A stretch of DNA of 64,000 nt, from NCBI GenBank assembly GCA_016124585.1, contig WGNL01000012.1, forward strand, positions 1-64,000, read 5' to 3'. Positions 50,696-59,875 of this stretch are shown in pieces; within the stretch, counting starts at the first letter, position 1; every line of letters begins with the position of its first letter. The stretch is from Bacteroidota bacterium (GTDB lineage: Bacteria; Bacteroidota; Bacteroidia; Chitinophagales; Saprospiraceae). A program made the translations under genes and the position numbers. The notes under the pieces were generated by a model. The model was not told the origin of the DNA. It searched no databases and saw only the letters and a program-made list of their open reading frames with translations.

Positions 50696-53600
50696 CATTT
50701 CATCAAAACCACATCCCCTTTTAACAATCGGGTCCTGCCGTCGATGTATTCGATTTCAGCCAACCAAACGAAAACCCCAGTTTGTGCGGGCAAATCCCTA
50801 AAATCGCCCTGCCAATGAGTTGAAGGATGAAATGGCGGTGCATTCCAAATACCAAATACCTGTTCACCCCAGCGGTCAAATACCAAAAACTGGTTGATTT
50901 TTGATACACTCTTACCAGGGTAAAGTGTGAAAAAATCGTTGATGCCATCCCCATTTGGAGAAAAAGAATTGGGAACATAAATATCATCCTCCTTATTTAC
51001 CACAATTTGGACGCTACTTTGTGCCAGACACCCTTTTTCACTAACAGCTTCAATTAAGTATTCAGTTGTGTAAAATGGCATGGCAACCGGATTTTGACAA
51101 TCATTGCAACTAAGCCCTAGCGGCGGCGACCACATCAATTTTGAAATTGGTAGATTAGCTTGTGCATCCAGCGTCACCGATTCCCCTAAACTAACTGTTT
51201 GGCTTTCACTTGCCGCCACTTCAAAAACTGGGGGGTCGGGTAAATAAACTTCGTGCCTGAGGGTACACTCAATACTGTCTTTTGCAATGATTTCATACAT
51301 TCCCCCAACCAATTCCAGCTTTGATTTTTGCTCCGAAAAATCACCGCCATCGTAGGAAATTCTGAACGGTTGAATTCCTCCATGCAAATCAAGGTGAAGC
51401 TCACCATTCCGCTCGCCATGGCAGCGGGGCTCCACTATTTCAACATCCATTTTAGGTTCCGAAACAATCAAAAAATGGCTGGAACTCGCCGTACAGCCCT
51501 CAGAATTACTGACGGTAACTTGGTATTCACCGCTGGTTTTGACGACTATTGACGAAGCACTTTCACCGTTAGACCAGTGATATTCATGGAAATTTCCTGC
51601 ACTTAACTCCGTTGATTCACCAGCACAAATCATAGTTTTGCCTGAAATGGAAACGTCCATTTTATGAGCTACTTTGATACTACAGACCGTAAAGCTATCG
51701 CAGCCATGTGTTGTTTGGCCTTGCAATACCATCGTTGTATCACTGAAGACTTGATGCCCCGCAAAGGTTTCTCCCCAGCACTGTGAAATATCAATTGGCA
51801 CCGTAACAATTGGCCAAACCGTTAAATGTGTATGAACGATGCTGTCGCAGCCCGTCACGACACTGGACAGCGTATCTAAAAGTATGGTACTTGCTTCGTA
51901 AAAATGACCCTTGAACGCAACACCCTCACATGTTTCTGCTAAAACATCAGTGGATAAAATCGGCCATACTTGTAATTGCAATGTGACCAAGCTGTCGCAT
52001 CCTTCCCAAGTCTGGTAGGTCTGAGAATACTGGCCAGGAGTGTTGAGCATTAAATTGCCGAATGAAAAAATTTCGCCTTCACATATCTGTGCATTCAGAT
52101 TTGTGACTGTAATTGGCAAAACTGACAAAGTAAGCGTGACCAGACTATCACAACCATTTTCAGCGATTAAGTTTTGCTGGTAAGTGCCAGGTGTATCAAG
52201 CTGCATACTTCCGAAGGGAAAAGAATTTCCTTCACAAATTTCAGCATTTAGGTTGGTGAATAATTTAGGCAATATTGATAGATTTAGCGTAACCAAACTA
52301 TCACAACCCGCTGGTGTTTGGAAAAGCTGTTCGTATTGACCCGGAGACGTAAGTTGTTGATTGCCAAATATATAAAAACCTCCTTCGCATATATTTTCTG
52401 AAATTTGCGTAGCAACTACTGGCAATACTGTCAGCACTAAAACCACTGCGCTATCACAACCCCAAAATCCAGTCAAGTCTTGTTGGTAAGTGCCTGATGA
52501 AGTCAGACTGTCATTCCCGAAAACGAATGAGCCTCCTTCACAAATCTCAGCAGAAAGGTTTGTAGTGGTTTGTGTAGCAATGCTCAAAGACAAGCTTACC
52601 AAACTGTCACAGCCACCAGCTGTTTGAAACATATGCTCATAATTCCCTGCCGTGGAGAGCATTTGCCCGCCAAAATCATAGTAGCTTCCTTCGCAAATTG
52701 TCGCCTCCAATTGTACAGCAATCATTGGTTCAACGACAAGGTCCAAAGTGACCAAACTATCACATCCAGCTTCAGTCTGCAAAAGCGCCTGATAAAAACC
52801 TGTTGATTTAAGTGCTTGATTGTCAAACCAATAACTACCACCTTCACAAATCCCAACTGATAAATTTGTAACAAGTTGGGGCAAAACCTCTAAGTGAAGC
52901 ACGGTGGTGCTATCGCAACCATTTACAGTGGTACCAGTAGCCACATAATCACCGCTAACAGACCGATGCTGTCCGTCAAAATAATAACTGCTGCCTTCGC
53001 AAATTTGCTCATTTAGGGACACAGTTACCTTTGGATGCACGGTTAGCTGCAGCGTCACGATGCTATCGCAACCGACGCTGTTCGTCAAATGCAGTTGGTA
53101 ATCGCCCCCCGAACTGATAGACTGGTTTACGAAGGAAAAACTTTCACCTTCGCAAATTTCAGCTTGAAGGCTAGTGTAGCTGGCTGAATGAACCGTCAAA
53201 TCCAAAGTCAGCAAACTATCACAACCATCAGGTGTGGCGAGCGGAATTTGGTAAATTCCCGAGCTTGAATACCAATTCCCTGCAAAAGGGAAACTCTCTC
53301 CTTGGCATATATTGACTTCCATAAATCCTTGATAAACAGGGATTTCAATCGTGGCTATACTTGAAACAGCCCGACAAAACGGTTCGTCCAAATTGACCAT
53401 TTCACCTGCCATCAACAAGCGGAATTTTTGGCCAGACTGCGCATTTTGAACCAAAATTGTTGGGCTGTTTGCACCTGAAACATTGCTCCAGCTCTGTCCT
53501 CCATCAAGGCTGGTTTGCCACTGATAAAAAGCATTTTGCCAAGGGTTTCCCTCAAAGTTTGGCTGCAAAACGAGGTTGTTGCCACAGCCCGAGACTACGG

Positions 53601-54273
53601 CTGGGAGTGTAATTTTGGGCCCACAAAAACGCAACGAAATATTATCCAATGCAAGGTCATTGCCAAATCCCCCTGGGGCATTGTTGCGAAGCGCAAATGT
53701 AAACTGAGGGGCACCTGCCGGGGCAGTGAAAGCGAATTCGTAGGTATGCCATTGCATATTCATCGGAATATCGCCAGTTGAGTACACCACATTGCCGTTT
53801 ATCAAGAAATCCACGTTTGGGAGAATTGCATCGGGGAATTGTGGCAAGAACAAATTGATGATGTCGGCTGAAAAAATATAGGGGGTATTTTCGCAAACAC
53901 TGACCGTGCGTTCATAGAAAATCCCAGGCGTGTAGTCAGCATTAACAACCATCATGTAGCCATTGCTGTCGGGGCTGTTGTCGCCGATGTCAAGCCAGAA
54001 AAGTTCCGCAAACCATGTCCAGCCATCCGTGCTGTTTGCGACACAGTATGCTCCGTCAACTGGAGGTGGTGTAGGCGTGTACCAGTAGCCAGGGGATATG
54101 CCAGGGTCATAGGGCAGAATATTCTCTGTTCCCGACCCAAGTGTGCCATCAGGAAAAACATTGGGGCCCAGTGCCCCTGGACAACTATAATTCTGCGAAA
54201 AAGAAGAATGCTGGAGCCCAAACAGACTGCAGCAAACAAGCGCCAATCGTAGTGTTTTCAGGTCGTAACTCAT
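50695..54273 (-). CDS. T9SS-secreted protein with 11 CEG/GCDS repeats and type B sorting domain
   Basis: 1192 residues, signal peptide in MSYDLKTLRLALVCCSLFGLQHSSFSQ. Residues 30-220 form a jelly-roll-like, carbohydrate-binding-type domain (YMMVVNADYTPGIFYERTVSVCENTPYIFSADIINL, NDLALDNISLRFCGP). An Ig-like segment (about 221-312) follows. Then come 11 tandem units of about 46-50 residues (about 317-868), each with Ile-Cys-Glu-Gly at the start, a Phe-x-Phe-Gly strand, and Gly-Cys-Asp-Ser-Leu-Val-Thr-Leu at the end, so two Cys per unit. A SprB-like repeat (NGELHLDLHGGIQPFRISYDGG) and the type B sorting domain (IYVPNSFSPNGDGINDFFTLYPG, VFDRWGEQVF) close it. Probably a long surface stalk or adhesin. 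Confidence 0.85.
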   Translation of the reverse strand: MSYDLKTLRLALVCCSLFGLQHSSFSQNYSCPGALGPNVFPDGTLGSGTENILPYDPGISPGYWYTPTPPPVDGAYCVANSTDGWTWFAELFWLDIGDNSPDSNGYMMVVNADYTPGIFYERTVSVCENTPYIFSADIINLFLPQFPDAILPNVDFLINGNVVYSTGDIPMNMQWHTYEFAFTAPAGAPQFTFALRNNAPGGFGNDLALDNISLRFCGPKITLPAVVSGCGNNLVLQPNFEGNPWQNAFYQWQTSLDGGQSWSNVSGANSPTILVQNAQSGQKFRLLMAGEMVNLDEPFCRAVSSIATIEIPVYQGFMEVNICQGESFPFAGNWYSSSGIYQIPLATPDGCDSLLTLDLTVHSASYTSLQAEICEGESFSFVNQSISSGGDYQLHLTNSVGCDSIVTLQLTVHPKVTVSLNEQICEGSSYYFDGQHRSVSGDYVATGTTVNGCDSTTVLHLEVLPQLVTNLSVGICEGGSYWFDNQALKSTGFYQALLQTEAGCDSLVTLDLVVEPMIAVQLEATICEGSYYDFGGQMLSTAGNYEHMFQTAGGCDSLVSLSLSIATQTTTNLSAEICEGGSFVFGNDSLTSSGTYQQDLTGFWGCDSAVVLVLTVLPVVATQISENICEGGFYIFGNQQLTSPGQYEQLFQTPAGCDSLVTLNLSILPKLFTNLNAEICEGNSFPFGSMQLDTPGTYQQNLIAENGCDSLVTLTLSVLPITVTNLNAQICEGEIFSFGNLMLNTPGQYSQTYQTWEGCDSLVTLQLQVWPILSTDVLAETCEGVAFKGHFYEASTILLDTLSSVVTGCDSIVHTHLTVWPIVTVPIDISQCWGETFAGHQVFSDTTMVLQGQTTHGCDSFTVCSIKVAHKMDVSISGKTMICAGESTELSAGNFHEYHWSNGESASSIVVKTSGEYQVTVSNSEGCTASSSHFLIVSEPKMDVEIVEPRCHGERNGELHLDLHGGIQPFRISYDGGDFSEQKSKLELVGGMYEIIAKDSIECTLRHEVYLPDPPVFEVAASESQTVSLGESVTLDAQANLPISKLMWSPPLGLSCNDCQNPVAMPFYTTEYLIEAVSEKGCLAQSSVQIVVNKEDDIYVPNSFSPNGDGINDFFTLYPGKSVSKINQFLVFDRWGEQVFGIWNAPPFHPSTHWQGDFRDLPAQTGVFVWLAEIEYIDGRTRLLKGDVVLMK
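51670..53325 (-). repeat. Eleven tandem protein-coding repeats (CEG...GCDS units)
   Basis: Within the 1192-aa protein gene, 11 units of about 140-150 bp recur, each encoding Cys-Glu-Gly and Gly-Cys-Asp-Ser landmarks. On the plus strand the recurring words are CTATCACAACC (coding Gly-Cys-Asp-Ser) and CCTTCACA (coding Cys-Glu-Gly). Units differ clearly at DNA level, so they are old; units 10 and 11 (CEGVAFKG, CWGETFAG) have diverged most. Confidence 0.75.
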
Positions 54274-54506
54274 CTCATCTTAAGTTTAAGCGTTCCGACA
54301 TTTGTTGGTTGGTGCAAGTCTGGCAAGTCAAGTTCTAACAAGACAAAAAACAGACCAAACTACACCAAATAGGGTAGATGAGTAATAAGACCAGTATTGA
54401 TATGTGGGGCATAATCGAAGTTATGCCTGAATTGAAGGGAGGTAAAGGGTAGCTGTCAAAATGTTGCGAAAGTTAGCAATTCTATTGGATTTTCGCTTTT
54501 GCTATT

Positions 54507-57500
54507 TTAATTTTTTATCAATTTGGTAAAAAACCGCTGCTTACCTGCTGCCGTAATTTCTAGCCAGTAAACACCAGGACTGATATTTAAATCCTGCAAA
54601 CTTAGTAGATGGTGCCCAGCACCTAGTTTAGCTGTTGAAACAATCAGCTGTACCCGACGACCCAATGCATCAAAAAGTTCAATATCAAGTTCCGATGGCT
54701 CGCTCAATTCCAATTCTAAAGTAATATTTCGGCTAAATGGGTTTGGGAAAGCTTTGATAATCAACGGATTAACAACTAAATTCTTCGTGCTAGTCAGCAA
54801 GCTGAGATGTAAAGTCACGAGGCTATCACAGCCGTGTACAGTTTGAAGCGGCACTTCAAAAACGCCATTTTGAGTAAATATCAAACCACCAACCTCTACA
54901 AATTCTCCTGGCGCAATTGTATCAAAAAGTACCACTGACGCTTTTGGGAATACTGTCAAAATGGAAGTAGAAACAGAGTCACATCCAACGGGAAGCGGGA
55001 AAGTTTCCACAAAAATAGTATCCCCCAATACTTGGACACCATGAAAGAAATCGCCTTCGCAAAGCTGGTAATTGAAAACGGTTTCAACATGGTCAGTTAC
55101 AGTGATATTAGCTATGATTGTACTGTCACAGTTGAGTGTCCAAGTCGGCAAGACTGTGGTAACAACGGTATCATTGAACACTTGAATACCATCATAAGAA
55201 CCTCCCGCACAAACGTTTACGTCAATTTCAGTCGTAGAATTACCTTCAATGTAAACCTGACGAACCAAAGTATCCACGCCAATGCTATTTCCCACGATGA
55301 AAGTCACTTCATAATAACCTGCCTCCGGGAAGCTGACCGTTGGGTAACGTAAGTCAGATTCAGATGGAGAAGCCCCTGGAAAAAACCAATACCAGGACTC
55401 AGGATTGGAGTAACTGTTGTCGAGAAACTGAGCAATCGGGGCATTGCAATCACCATTGTGATTAAACCCAAAGACCGCAGTTGGTGCAGCATCAATGATG
55501 ACAGTTTGTTCATAAGTTGCTGTACCACAGTCGTTTGTAGCAGTTAATGTGACAGTGTAAGTTCCATTTTGGTAATAAACATAGCTGGGGTTGGCAGCCA
55601 TTTGACAAACGCCATCCCCGTAACACCACTCGAATTGTGTGCCTCCTAAGCCCATCGGATCTGCACTCAAGTTTACAAATTGAACAGTTGCGCCGTTAAT
55701 CACGGTCATAAAATTGGCGGTAGCAGATGGTTGAACGGTGATATAGTCGGAATATGTAGCTTCGTGTTCACCAGCTTGGTTGCTCACTTTTAATTTCACT
55801 TCATAGACTCCAGGTGTGAAATAACTGATAGCTGGTGGCGATTGTCCAAAATGGGAAGCAGGTGACCCTTCTTCGAAAGTCCATTCCCAATTATCTGGAT
55901 TACCAGTGGCGAGACTACTGTACTGCACCATTTCATTCACACAAATATTGGTTAAATCAGCTTCGAAAAATGCTACAGGTGGCATGAGCGTATTGTCTTC
56001 CCGAAGGAAAATAGGCGCTCCGGTCAGGGAAATATTATTGGGTGAAATGGACATCACTTGGCCTGTTTGCGAGTAATTCCAAGCCCTTCGTTGGAGTTGC
56101 CCAACATTCAAACTTGTAGGAAATGAATAATTTGCGTTTGCATTTTCCGTTTGGTCAGTCTCCGTTTTTGCCCAAAGTACATACACATATTTCCCCTCTG
56201 CATCGCTGAAAGCGGCCCCACCCACATTGACGGGGAGGTTCATCGCCTCCATACGTTGCTGGTTGTAATCAGTTCCAAAAAGAAGGTCAGAACAAGTCTT
56301 CAGCGCAATTCCTTCGTCGTTCACGGTTTGGTTGTAAGGCGTTACGCCTTCCATTTTTTGGTACAAACCCATGACTTCAAAGGCATCATTAGCCAACCAG
56401 ATATACTGGCTTTCTGCCAAGCGGAAAATATTCAGTTGCCGAATCTTATCCTTAACGCTCTCTACCCAAGCCTTGATAATCCAATTACGCTGTGCTTCCG
56501 CCGAGCCTAAGAAGCCATAAAAGGATTGGCGTGGAACATTGGCCTCACTGATAATCCATTCTTTTTCAGGCATTTGTGTGCCATCATAACCATAGTTGGC
56601 AAGCACCTCCTGAAACATTTGTTTCACTCTCGGTATGCCGCTCACGGCAGCATCGCTGTGTCGCTCATAGGCAAACTGCCCTGCATTCACATCAAAATAT
56701 TGGGTACTGCCATCGAAGTGGGGATAACTTTTGAAGCCAACAGCATCGAAATAAGCACCGCCTTTTTGCGGATAGGGGGAAGCAATTGAGCCATCAAAGG
56801 GGTTATCGGTATTTCGACAAACAGCATCAAGGAAGGACGGATAGGCAATCCCACTGATAGTGACATAGGCATCAGGGTCAAGGTAGCGCACGATTTCGTA
56901 AGCGATGCGGAGGCTTCGAATGTAGTAGAAAATCGGGGCTTTCAATTCATAATCGCAGGGGTCAGGATTGTTTTGCCACCAATTACCAGGTTCTCCAGGG
57001 GGCAGCCAGGCCTTGTCTCCAGTCAAGTCAAAGTCGGGAGAGTTATAGATTTCCCAAAACCGCACGTAGTCCTTGTAGTTGTTTACCGTGTTCCAAACGT
57101 ACAAGGCAAATGGGTTGGCCTCGTTGACTGGCGTGCCATTTTGGCCATTGTCCCAGATGTCGAGGTACAAATCTTTGAAAAGTGCACTTTGCAAATCAGG
57201 ACAGTAGTGGTAAGGGTCTCGGTTTTGCGAAGCAGGAAAAGCCAACAAAAAGCTATTGTCCCGCAGGTCCAGATTATTGAAATGCTGAAACTCAGCTTGA
57301 CGAGTATCATAGCCCAAATCGAGAAAAGCACTCTCTCCCGTGTAGGTGCGGACTGCCTTCACCCCTACCCCAGTTACCTCCCCGCCGCCGCCCAAAGGGA
57401 TAGGGGTGCCTGCGGCAATTTCAGCTTGTTGCTCACTTGTCCAATTTGGAACATAATCCCATGAAGTGCTAGGTCGGAACTTGCCCTTGAATACCGGGAT

Positions 57501-59612
57501 ACTATCGTTGGCTGTGAAGTCAAGCTGAGTGGTGTTTGGAGAAACGACACTTACTGAATGAGAAACACTGACAATTCCGCACTCATTGGTGGCCGTCAGC
57601 GTAACGTTGTAATTTCCGCTTTGAATATAAACATGCGTTGGAACAGCAGTATTGCTGGTCGTTCCATCACCAAAATCCCAAGTGAAACTGGTCAGACCGT
57701 AATTGGTTTGATTATGAAAATAAACGATAGGGCCAGTAATATCTGTTGTAAAAATTGGTGCAGGTTGCGCCGTTACGAAAAGGGTCTGGTTTTGCTCAGC
57801 AATGATTTGTCCAGCAGCGTTTTTTGCCTGTAGCGTCACCGTGTAAGTACCGGGATTGTTCAGCGTCATATTGGAATTTGCAGTAGAAAACGTGACAGGT
57901 ACGCCATTGGGCGTTTGTATTGTCCAAGCCCATTGCGAAGCACCTGTAACCTGTGAAGCGAGCTGCAACATGAAAGGCGCACAGGCGCTGTACTCGTTCA
58001 TGGTAAAAATGCGTTGCGTGTAAAATACAGGAGTTGCAGTCAGGGCGATATTTACCGAAGGAGAAAATACTGCATCGTGCGAAGTACTGGCGTCCCACTC
58101 ACATTTCAGCAAATTCTGAATATTCAAACTAGCTGGAAATGAGTAGGTTGCACTAGCTACTTCGCTCAAATCGGTACTTGTTTTTGCCCAAAGTACATAA
58201 GTGAAATTGCCATACTCATCCTTGAAAGCACCGCCTCCAACTGTAGCTGGCAACTGCAATTCCGACGTACGAACAGGGTCGAATATTTTACCGAAGAGAA
58301 TATCTGAACCTGTTTTGTGAGCGATGCCTTCATCATTCAGCGGCTGAAAATAACCTTGGTTGTAATCGAACCTTTTGTAGAGTCCCATCAAGTCGAACTC
58401 GGAGTATGCATTGTCAAATTCCGTGTCTTCAGCAAGTTTGTAGACTTGCATTTGCAGGATGTCGTTGGCCATGCAAGTAGCCATCGCTTTTATCATAAAG
58501 TTTCGTTGTGCTTCAGCTGAGCCAATATAATTTTCGTTAGTACCGGGCTCAGGAAAGGGCTTTCGGGGCAGATTTATTTCAGTGATAATCCATAGTTTTT
58601 CAGGATAAGTTTGACCGTTATAGCCGTAACTATCCAGTACGGCTTGGTAGGCATTTTTGGTTTTTAAAAGTGCATCGGCAGCAGCATCAGAATGTCGGGA
58701 ATAGACCCAGTTTTGGATGCTATCGCTGTATTCCCGCAAGCCACCGTCAAAGTGGGGGTAGCTATGGTAGCCCATCACATCAAAATAAGCCCCACCTTTC
58801 AGAGGGTAGGCAGCAGATATGGAGCCGTCCGCTGGATTATCGGTATTGCGAAGAATGGCATCGAGGAAAGATGGGTAACCTGTACCGGAAACAACCACGT
58901 AGGCATCAGGGTCAAGTGTTTTGATGATTTCCCAACTGATTCGAAGCAGTCGGACGTAGTTGAAAATAGGTGCACGGAGTTTGTAATCGCAGGGGTTGGG
59001 GTTGTTGTCCCACCAAGAACCGGGAGCGCCGGGAGGCAGGTAGCCAAGTCCACCAGTGTAGTCGAATCCAGGTTCGTTCCAGATTTCCCAAAACCGAACG
59101 TAATCCTTGTACATGCTTACCGTTTTGTAGAGGTAGGCGGCGTAATAGTTGGAATCGTTATAAGGGGTTCCATTAGCCCCACCATCCCAAATCGGGCTGT
59201 ACATATTTTTAAACAATGTGGACTGAATGCCTTGACAATACTGGGTTTCGTCACGGTGTGCATCACTGGGAAACCCAACAATGACGGTATGTTCACCCAT
59301 CCCGAGTTCAGCGTATTTTTGGAAAATTGGCAGGTTGGCATCGTAACCCGCCTGTTCAACATAGCTCTCGAAAATGCCAGGGCGCAGGGATTTTACACCA
59401 GCACCCAGCACGTTGCCACCTGTGGTTGCAGCTCCTCCAGCAGCAAGCAGCGCTAGTTGTTCTTCGGAAAAAGAGGTGTATTGGCCAATATTAGCAGCTG
59501 GATGAAAACCAAAAGGATAAGGTGTTACTTGGTTATTGGCCGTAAAATTCACTTGTGCTTGCAGCGTCGAAGCGAATAGGCAAGACAAAGCCAAAGCGTA
59601 AATTTTGGACAT
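54507..59612 (-). CDS. T9SS-secreted tandem glycosidase-like protein with PKD domains and type A sorting tail
   Basis: 1701 residues, signal peptide MSKIYALALSCLFASTLQAQ. Two homologous units of about 510 residues (about 21-530 and 695-1200) look like clan GH-A TIM barrels. Unit 1 has YVRFWEIWNEPGFD (acid/base Glu180), GYHSYPHFDGG (His283) and WIITEINLPR (nucleophile Glu345). Unit 2 aligns closely but reads YVRFWEIYNSPDFD (Ser858), GFKSYPHFDGS (Lys961) and WIISEANVPR (Glu1023), so it lacks the acid/base Glu. PKD domains sit between the units (about 615-692, FTWDFGDGTT) and after unit 2 (three copies). Three Cys-x-Gly...Cys-Asp-Ser repeats and a type A T9SS tail (KAFPNPFSRNITLELELSEP, SPGVYWLEITAAGKQRFFTKLIK) finish it. 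Likely an extracellular polysaccharide-acting protein; exact family not recognised. Confidence 0.82.
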   Translation of the reverse strand: MSKIYALALSCLFASTLQAQVNFTANNQVTPYPFGFHPAANIGQYTSFSEEQLALLAAGGAATTGGNVLGAGVKSLRPGIFESYVEQAGYDANLPIFQKYAELGMGEHTVIVGFPSDAHRDETQYCQGIQSTLFKNMYSPIWDGGANGTPYNDSNYYAAYLYKTVSMYKDYVRFWEIWNEPGFDYTGGLGYLPPGAPGSWWDNNPNPCDYKLRAPIFNYVRLLRISWEIIKTLDPDAYVVVSGTGYPSFLDAILRNTDNPADGSISAAYPLKGGAYFDVMGYHSYPHFDGGLREYSDSIQNWVYSRHSDAAADALLKTKNAYQAVLDSYGYNGQTYPEKLWIITEINLPRKPFPEPGTNENYIGSAEAQRNFMIKAMATCMANDILQMQVYKLAEDTEFDNAYSEFDLMGLYKRFDYNQGYFQPLNDEGIAHKTGSDILFGKIFDPVRTSELQLPATVGGGAFKDEYGNFTYVLWAKTSTDLSEVASATYSFPASLNIQNLLKCEWDASTSHDAVFSPSVNIALTATPVFYTQRIFTMNEYSACAPFMLQLASQVTGASQWAWTIQTPNGVPVTFSTANSNMTLNNPGTYTVTLQAKNAAGQIIAEQNQTLFVTAQPAPIFTTDITGPIVYFHNQTNYGLTSFTWDFGDGTTSNTAVPTHVYIQSGNYNVTLTATNECGIVSVSHSVSVVSPNTTQLDFTANDSIPVFKGKFRPSTSWDYVPNWTSEQQAEIAAGTPIPLGGGGEVTGVGVKAVRTYTGESAFLDLGYDTRQAEFQHFNNLDLRDNSFLLAFPASQNRDPYHYCPDLQSALFKDLYLDIWDNGQNGTPVNEANPFALYVWNTVNNYKDYVRFWEIYNSPDFDLTGDKAWLPPGEPGNWWQNNPDPCDYELKAPIFYYIRSLRIAYEIVRYLDPDAYVTISGIAYPSFLDAVCRNTDNPFDGSIASPYPQKGGAYFDAVGFKSYPHFDGSTQYFDVNAGQFAYERHSDAAVSGIPRVKQMFQEVLANYGYDGTQMPEKEWIISEANVPRQSFYGFLGSAEAQRNWIIKAWVESVKDKIRQLNIFRLAESQYIWLANDAFEVMGLYQKMEGVTPYNQTVNDEGIALKTCSDLLFGTDYNQQRMEAMNLPVNVGGAAFSDAEGKYVYVLWAKTETDQTENANANYSFPTSLNVGQLQRRAWNYSQTGQVMSISPNNISLTGAPIFLREDNTLMPPVAFFEADLTNICVNEMVQYSSLATGNPDNWEWTFEEGSPASHFGQSPPAISYFTPGVYEVKLKVSNQAGEHEATYSDYITVQPSATANFMTVINGATVQFVNLSADPMGLGGTQFEWCYGDGVCQMAANPSYVYYQNGTYTVTLTATNDCGTATYEQTVIIDAAPTAVFGFNHNGDCNAPIAQFLDNSYSNPESWYWFFPGASPSESDLRYPTVSFPEAGYYEVTFIVGNSIGVDTLVRQVYIEGNSTTEIDVNVCAGGSYDGIQVFNDTVVTTVLPTWTLNCDSTIIANITVTDHVETVFNYQLCEGDFFHGVQVLGDTIFVETFPLPVGCDSVSTSILTVFPKASVVLFDTIAPGEFVEVGGLIFTQNGVFEVPLQTVHGCDSLVTLHLSLLTSTKNLVVNPLIIKAFPNPFSRNITLELELSEPSELDIELFDALGRRVQLIVSTAKLGAGHHLLSLQDLNISPGVYWLEITAAGKQRFFTKLIKN

Positions 59613-59695
59613 AGCGTTGTTTCAGTTTTTCAGTTACCGTAAATGGGGGAGTTGTAAAATAAATTCAGACGTGAGCCACAGGCGAGAGGAAAGGT

Positions 59696-59703
59696 CAAAG
59701 ATA
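59696..59703 (-). promoter_or_regulatory. Candidate -7 box for the tandem glycosidase gene
   Basis: On the minus strand TATCTTTG (complement of CAAAGATA) matches TAnnTTTG 84 bp upstream of the ATG at 59612. No TTG at the usual distance is evident. Confidence 0.35.
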
Positions 59704-59783
59704 TAGCAAAAGAATTGTAGTAAAAAATGGAAAATATTTTGTGAGGCTTGATTAATTGGTTACTGATAAAAATTAGCACATGA

Positions 59784-59817
59784 TTTGTCTGCATATCTAT
59801 TCAATCCATTATTTTTG
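59784..59817 (+). promoter_or_regulatory. Promoter of the TPR-transglutaminase gene
   Basis: TTTG (59784-59787) and TATTTTTG (59810-59817), 22-bp spacer, match the Bacteroidota -33/-7 consensus. The ATG at 59876 lies 58 bp downstream of the -7 box. Confidence 0.5.
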
Positions 59818-59875
59818 ATTCAACCAAGTAACTTGGTTAACAAACAACCACATTTTCAACCTTAAAACACATTTC

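Noticed and set aside
51670-53325. Regular 140-150 bp repeats considered as a CRISPR or satellite array
   Set aside because: The units are in frame, differ at silent positions, and encode a conserved protein repeat. There are no identical short repeats with unique spacers.
58692-59456. 254-codon plus-strand frame
   Set aside because: Antisense to the first glycosidase-like barrel; no start context, no recognisable domain.
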